Source: an uncultured Clostridiaceae bacterium (GTDB lineage Bacteria > Bacillota > Clostridia > TANB77 > CAG-508). From it: a stretch of 17,969 nt of DNA. The notes under the pieces are model-generated. The model was not told where the DNA came from and made no database searches. It was given only the letters and a program-made list of their open reading frames with translations. Within the stretch, counting starts at the first letter, position 1, and every line of letters starts with the position of its first letter. The DNA is taken from positions 1-17,969 of the forward strand of contig CAJKDR010000013.1 of assembly GCA_905198755.1 (NCBI GenBank). The letters run 5' to 3'. Below are positions 15,657 to 17,969 of the stretch, piece by piece. The translations under genes and the position numbers were made by a program.

Positions 15657-15692
15657 ATTTAATATTATACTCCAAAACATTTGATTTGTCAA
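15657..15692 (-). promoter_or_regulatory. Consensus sigma-A promoter of the S1-typA-trmR-trhP unit
   Basis: On the minus strand TTGACA (15692-15687), exactly 17 bases, then TATAAT (15669-15664), predict a start near 15657. Both hexamers match consensus perfectly, so high basal expression is expected. It lies just after the plsC terminator, which separates the two units. Confidence 0.9.
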
Positions 15693-15693
15693 T

Positions 15694-15723
15694 AAAAACA
15701 GAGTATATTTCAACTCTGCTTTT
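15694..15723 (-). terminator. Intrinsic terminator overlapping the plsC stop codon
   Basis: CAGAGT (minus 15718-15713) pairs with ACTCTG (15704-15699), extended by a G-U and four A-U pairs, and ends in a T-run. The plsC stop TGA (15712-15710) lies at the start of the loop. It abuts the -35 of the S1 promoter. Confidence 0.8.
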
Positions 15724-16306
15724 GTGGTATATTTATATTTGGCCATATTGCCTTTGTTATTTCTCCGCTTATTAAATCTAAAGTTTCCTTTTCTGGTTTT
15801 TTTGATTGATATTCTGAAAAATCTAATGGCTTTCCATAATATAGTTTTACTTTTCTAAATGGTTTAAAATTCCCTTCTATTCTTACTGGTATTACTTCTA
15901 CACCACTTCTTGCAGCTAAATATGCTGGGCCATTTTGAATCTTTCCTCTTTTTTTCATTCCATTTCTTGTACCTTCAGGGAATATAGCTAATATTTTATT
16001 CTCCTTTAATACTTTTAATGATTTCTTAATTGATTCTATATCTTGTTTACCTCTTTTAACTGGAAAAATATTTGTTTTATCTGCAAACCAATATAAGAAT
16101 TTATTTTTGAAAAGCTCTTGTTTTGCCATCATATACATTTCTCTTTTAGTGGCAGAGTATAAAACTGGTGGATCCCAATTGCTTGTATGGTTTGCGCACA
16201 TTATATATGCCTTTCCTTTTTCTATGTTTTCTTGACCATATGTTTGTACTCTAAATAAAATCAATGTGAATATTCTTACAAAGAATTTCACTATTACTCT
16301 TATCAT
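15710..16306 (-). CDS. plsC: 1-acyl-sn-glycerol-3-phosphate acyltransferase
   Basis: A 198-residue membrane-associated acyltransferase that makes phosphatidic acid from lysophosphatidic acid. The catalytic NHTSNWD motif (39-45, HX4D) and the FPEGTR substrate motif (109-114) are present, with VIPVRIEG at about 138-145 as the later conserved block. The N-terminus (VIVKFFVRIFTLILF) is a hydrophobic anchor. The ATG at 16306 has AAGGAG nine to ten bases upstream and lies 33 bases after the cmk stop. cmk followed by plsC is a common clostridial order. The length is normal for short bacterial PlsC. The stop codon is TGA, inside the terminator. Confidence 0.93.
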   Translation of the reverse strand: MIRVIVKFFVRIFTLILFRVQTYGQENIEKGKAYIMCANHTSNWDPPVLYSATKREMYMMAKQELFKNKFLYWFADKTNIFPVKRGKQDIESIKKSLKVLKENKILAIFPEGTRNGMKKRGKIQNGPAYLAARSGVEVIPVRIEGNFKPFRKVKLYYGKPLDFSEYQSKKPEKETLDLISGEITKAIWPNINIPQKQS

Positions 16307-16339
16307 CTTTTTGCTCTCTCCTTTATACTTTTGATATAT

Positions 16340-17023
16340 TTATATTAATTTTTTGTTTTTTAGAGATTCATATACTACTTTATATACTTTTTCTCCACCT
16401 TCATTGTCTTTGCAACCATCTGTTGTAACTACTATTGCATCTTCTGCCTTTCTAAGTGGACTCACTTCTCTTGTTGAATCTATGTAATCACGATGTTTTA
16501 TACTTTCTAAAACTTCTTCATATGAAGTTTCTATTCCATTTTCTTTGTTTTGTTGTACTCTTCTTTTTGCTCTTTCTTCTGCACTACATTCTAAAAAGAT
16601 TTTCACATCGGCATCTGGAAATACTGTTGTTCCTATATCTCTTCCTTCCATTATTACATTTTTTCCTTTTGCTAATCTTCTTTGTATATGTACCATCTCT
16701 GCTCTTACTTCTTTTATTGCTGCTATTTCTGAAACGTTTGATGTTACTCTTGGAGTTCTAATTTCTACTGATACATCTTCACCATTTAAATAAACATATT
16801 GTTTGTTATTTTCTACTTTTAATTCTACATTCATATTTTTAGTTATATTTTCTATTGTTTCTACATCATCAAAAGATATATTTTTATTAAGTACTTCCAA
16901 AGTAACACATCTATATAATGCTCCTGTGTCTATTGTTACCAATCCTAATTTTTCTGCAACTATTCTTGTTACTGTTCCCTTTCCTGTACCTGATGCTCCA
17001 TCTACTGCTACTACATATCCCAT
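16340..17023 (-). CDS. cmk: Cytidylate kinase
   Basis: A 227-residue (d)CMP kinase that makes CDP/dCDP for nucleic acid and phospholipid precursors. The P-loop GASGTGKGT is at 9-17, the nucleoside-binding IDTGALYR at 31-38, the R-x-P-x-V-T-S segment of the CMP-binding insert (RTPRVTSNVS) near 90, and the EGRDIGTTVFPDA lid region near 127. The length and motifs are complete. Its ribosome site AAGGAGG is made by the last codons of the upstream gene, and only three bases separate the two, so they are translationally coupled. In this window CMP kinase sits in one unit with phospholipid synthesis and upstream of the reductase genes, but with no shared control visible. Confidence 0.96.
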   Translation of the reverse strand: MGYVVAVDGASGTGKGTVTRIVAEKLGLVTIDTGALYRCVTLEVLNKNISFDDVETIENITKNMNVELKVENNKQYVYLNGEDVSVEIRTPRVTSNVSEIAAIKEVRAEMVHIQRRLAKGKNVIMEGRDIGTTVFPDADVKIFLECSAEERAKRRVQQNKENGIETSYEEVLESIKHRDYIDSTREVSPLRKAEDAIVVTTDGCKDNEGGEKVYKVVYESLKNKKLI

Positions 17024-17026
17024 TTT

Positions 17027-17884
17027 TTATTCCTCCTTATTATCTAATATTTTTATTCCTTTTGCTACTATATTTATTTTTTGAACATTCATTGTAGTTA
17101 ATTTTTCTATCTCTTTTTTAGCTTTTTGTTTAAAGCTTGACAATCCTGTTACTAAATCAAATCCAAATAATACAATCACTTCCATATATATAGATGGTCC
17201 TTCTGGCATATTGTCTACCCTTGTTTTTACTATTTTATATATAAAATCTGTTTTTGATGCCAAATATTCTATTATTTGCCTAAAGACTGTATCTGAAATT
17301 GTAAAATTACCAAGATAGCTAAATGTTGGTCTTATAATTGATTTTTCTGAAATATATGGTTCATTGCCTTTCCCTTTTGATTTAAATATTTGTAATGGAT
17401 CTAATATATATCCAGAAAAGTCTTTTTTTATTTCAAATGTAGGCACTGGAATTACATGCTTTCCTTCTGTTCTTCTTATTCTTTTTGCATCTTCCATTTC
17501 TTCTGGTGTAGCTATTTCTTCTATTCTTATTATCTTTTCCACTTCTGGTAATCCTAGATTTTCTGCTATCTTTTTAACCATATTATCAGAAGTTCCTAAA
17601 ATAAGTATTCCTTCTGGTTTATATTTTTTTATTGCTTTTCTTATTTCTTTTTTTTCCTCTTCTGTTAGGAACAATGCATGCTTTACAGTTTCTATTTTCG
17701 TTGGTGCTTTTTTCGCTGAATTTCCAGCTATAACTTCATTATCTTTTATAAATAAGCCATCATCTATAATGTAATGTATATCATATTCACCAGCAACCAT
17801 TTGTGCTCTATAACTTTTTCCTGTGCCAGATGGGCCAACAAAAGCATACACTTTTATTTTATTGTTGTTGTTTACTAATAACAT
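17027..17884 (-). CDS. P-loop NTPase fused to an Asp23/Gls24-like domain
   Basis: From the ATG at 17884 the protein has 285 residues. I chose this ATG because AAGGAG lies about six bases upstream; an in-frame TTG at 17902 would overlap that site. A Walker A motif GPSGTGKS is at 17-24 and a hydrophobic strand ILILGTSD near 120, so the N-terminal part is a P-loop nucleotide-binding domain. Residues about 188-280 match the pattern of Asp23/DUF322 domains: GNFTISDTVFRQIIEYLA, then a beta pair with MEVIVLFGFDLVTGL, a helix, and NVQKINIVAKGIKI. Asp23 proteins in other Bacillota associate with the membrane and envelope stress. The fused function is not known to me. It is the first gene of the unit with cmk and plsC, with an extended -10 promoter. 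Confidence 0.72.
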   Translation of the reverse strand: MLLVNNNNKIKVYAFVGPSGTGKSYRAQMVAGEYDIHYIIDDGLFIKDNEVIAGNSAKKAPTKIETVKHALFLTEEEKKEIRKAIKKYKPEGILILGTSDNMVKKIAENLGLPEVEKIIRIEEIATPEEMEDAKRIRRTEGKHVIPVPTFEIKKDFSGYILDPLQIFKSKGKGNEPYISEKSIIRPTFSYLGNFTISDTVFRQIIEYLASKTDFIYKIVKTRVDNMPEGPSIYMEVIVLFGFDLVTGLSSFKQKAKKEIEKLTTMNVQKINIVAKGIKILDNKEE

Positions 17885-17904
17885 TTTTCTCTCCTTTTTC
17901 AAAT

Positions 17905-17940
17905 TAAAATGATTATACCATTTAACTCAAAAAAAGCCAA
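17905..17940 (-). promoter_or_regulatory. Extended -10 promoter of the P-loop/Asp23-cmk-plsC unit
   Basis: On the minus strand TTGGCT (17940-17935), a 17-base spacer, then TGGTATAAT (17920-17912, an extended -10) predict a start near 17905, about 20 bases before the ATG. Nothing else is recognisable from 17941 to the right edge. Confidence 0.75.
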
Positions 17941-17969
17941 TATTTTATTAAAAAATTATAAAAGTATTA

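Overview
The window is AT-rich, uses TGA as a stop, and has strong AAGGAG-type ribosome binding sites and near-consensus sigma-A promoters. This points to a low-GC Bacillota, most likely an anaerobic clostridium, possibly an uncultivated gut lineage. Support comes from the oxygen-sensitive class III ribonucleotide reductase, the cmk-plsC-S1 gene order, and a surface protein with a prepilin-like N-terminus of a kind common in gut Clostridia. The lineage is inferred; no marker gene settles it.

Right-hand block (minus strand, 17940 down to 9994): an extended -10 promoter drives a P-loop/Asp23-like fusion protein, cmk and plsC, closed by a terminator that contains the plsC stop codon. A perfect TTGACA-17-TATAAT promoter and a leader hairpin then start a second unit: a three-domain S1 protein, typA, a 93-residue unknown, trmR, a RelA/SpoT-like protein and a U32-family trhP. 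This unit ends in a terminator whose loop holds the trhP stop codon. trmR and trhP are the two steps of wobble-uridine 5-methoxylation of tRNA, so the unit has a translation theme, with an alarmone-synthetase-like gene placed between the two enzymes.

Middle (9910-7615): a singly transcribed 113-residue unknown (minus strand); a DUF368 membrane protein broken by one extra C (plus strand); and a Crp/Fnr-type regulator (plus strand) divergent from nrdD. The divergent gap carries two identical 14-bp palindromes. One is centred at -41.5 of the predicted nrdD promoter (an activating position). The other sits on the -35 of the regulator's own promoter (a repressing position).

Left block (minus strand, 7614 to the left edge): a complete nrdD, nrdG, and then one continuous open frame from 4832 to the window edge. 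Its first 602 codons are an NrdD paralogue that has lost both active-site cysteine regions and the glycyl-radical/zinc tail. It then runs in frame, with no stop, into a prepilin-like leader followed by long Ig/FN3-like repeats in a roughly 1.12-kb super-repeat. This catalytically dead NrdD relative, fused to or abutting a surface protein, is the most unusual thing in the window. It may be a real rearrangement, a pseudo-enzyme with a role beside NrdDG, or an assembly join.
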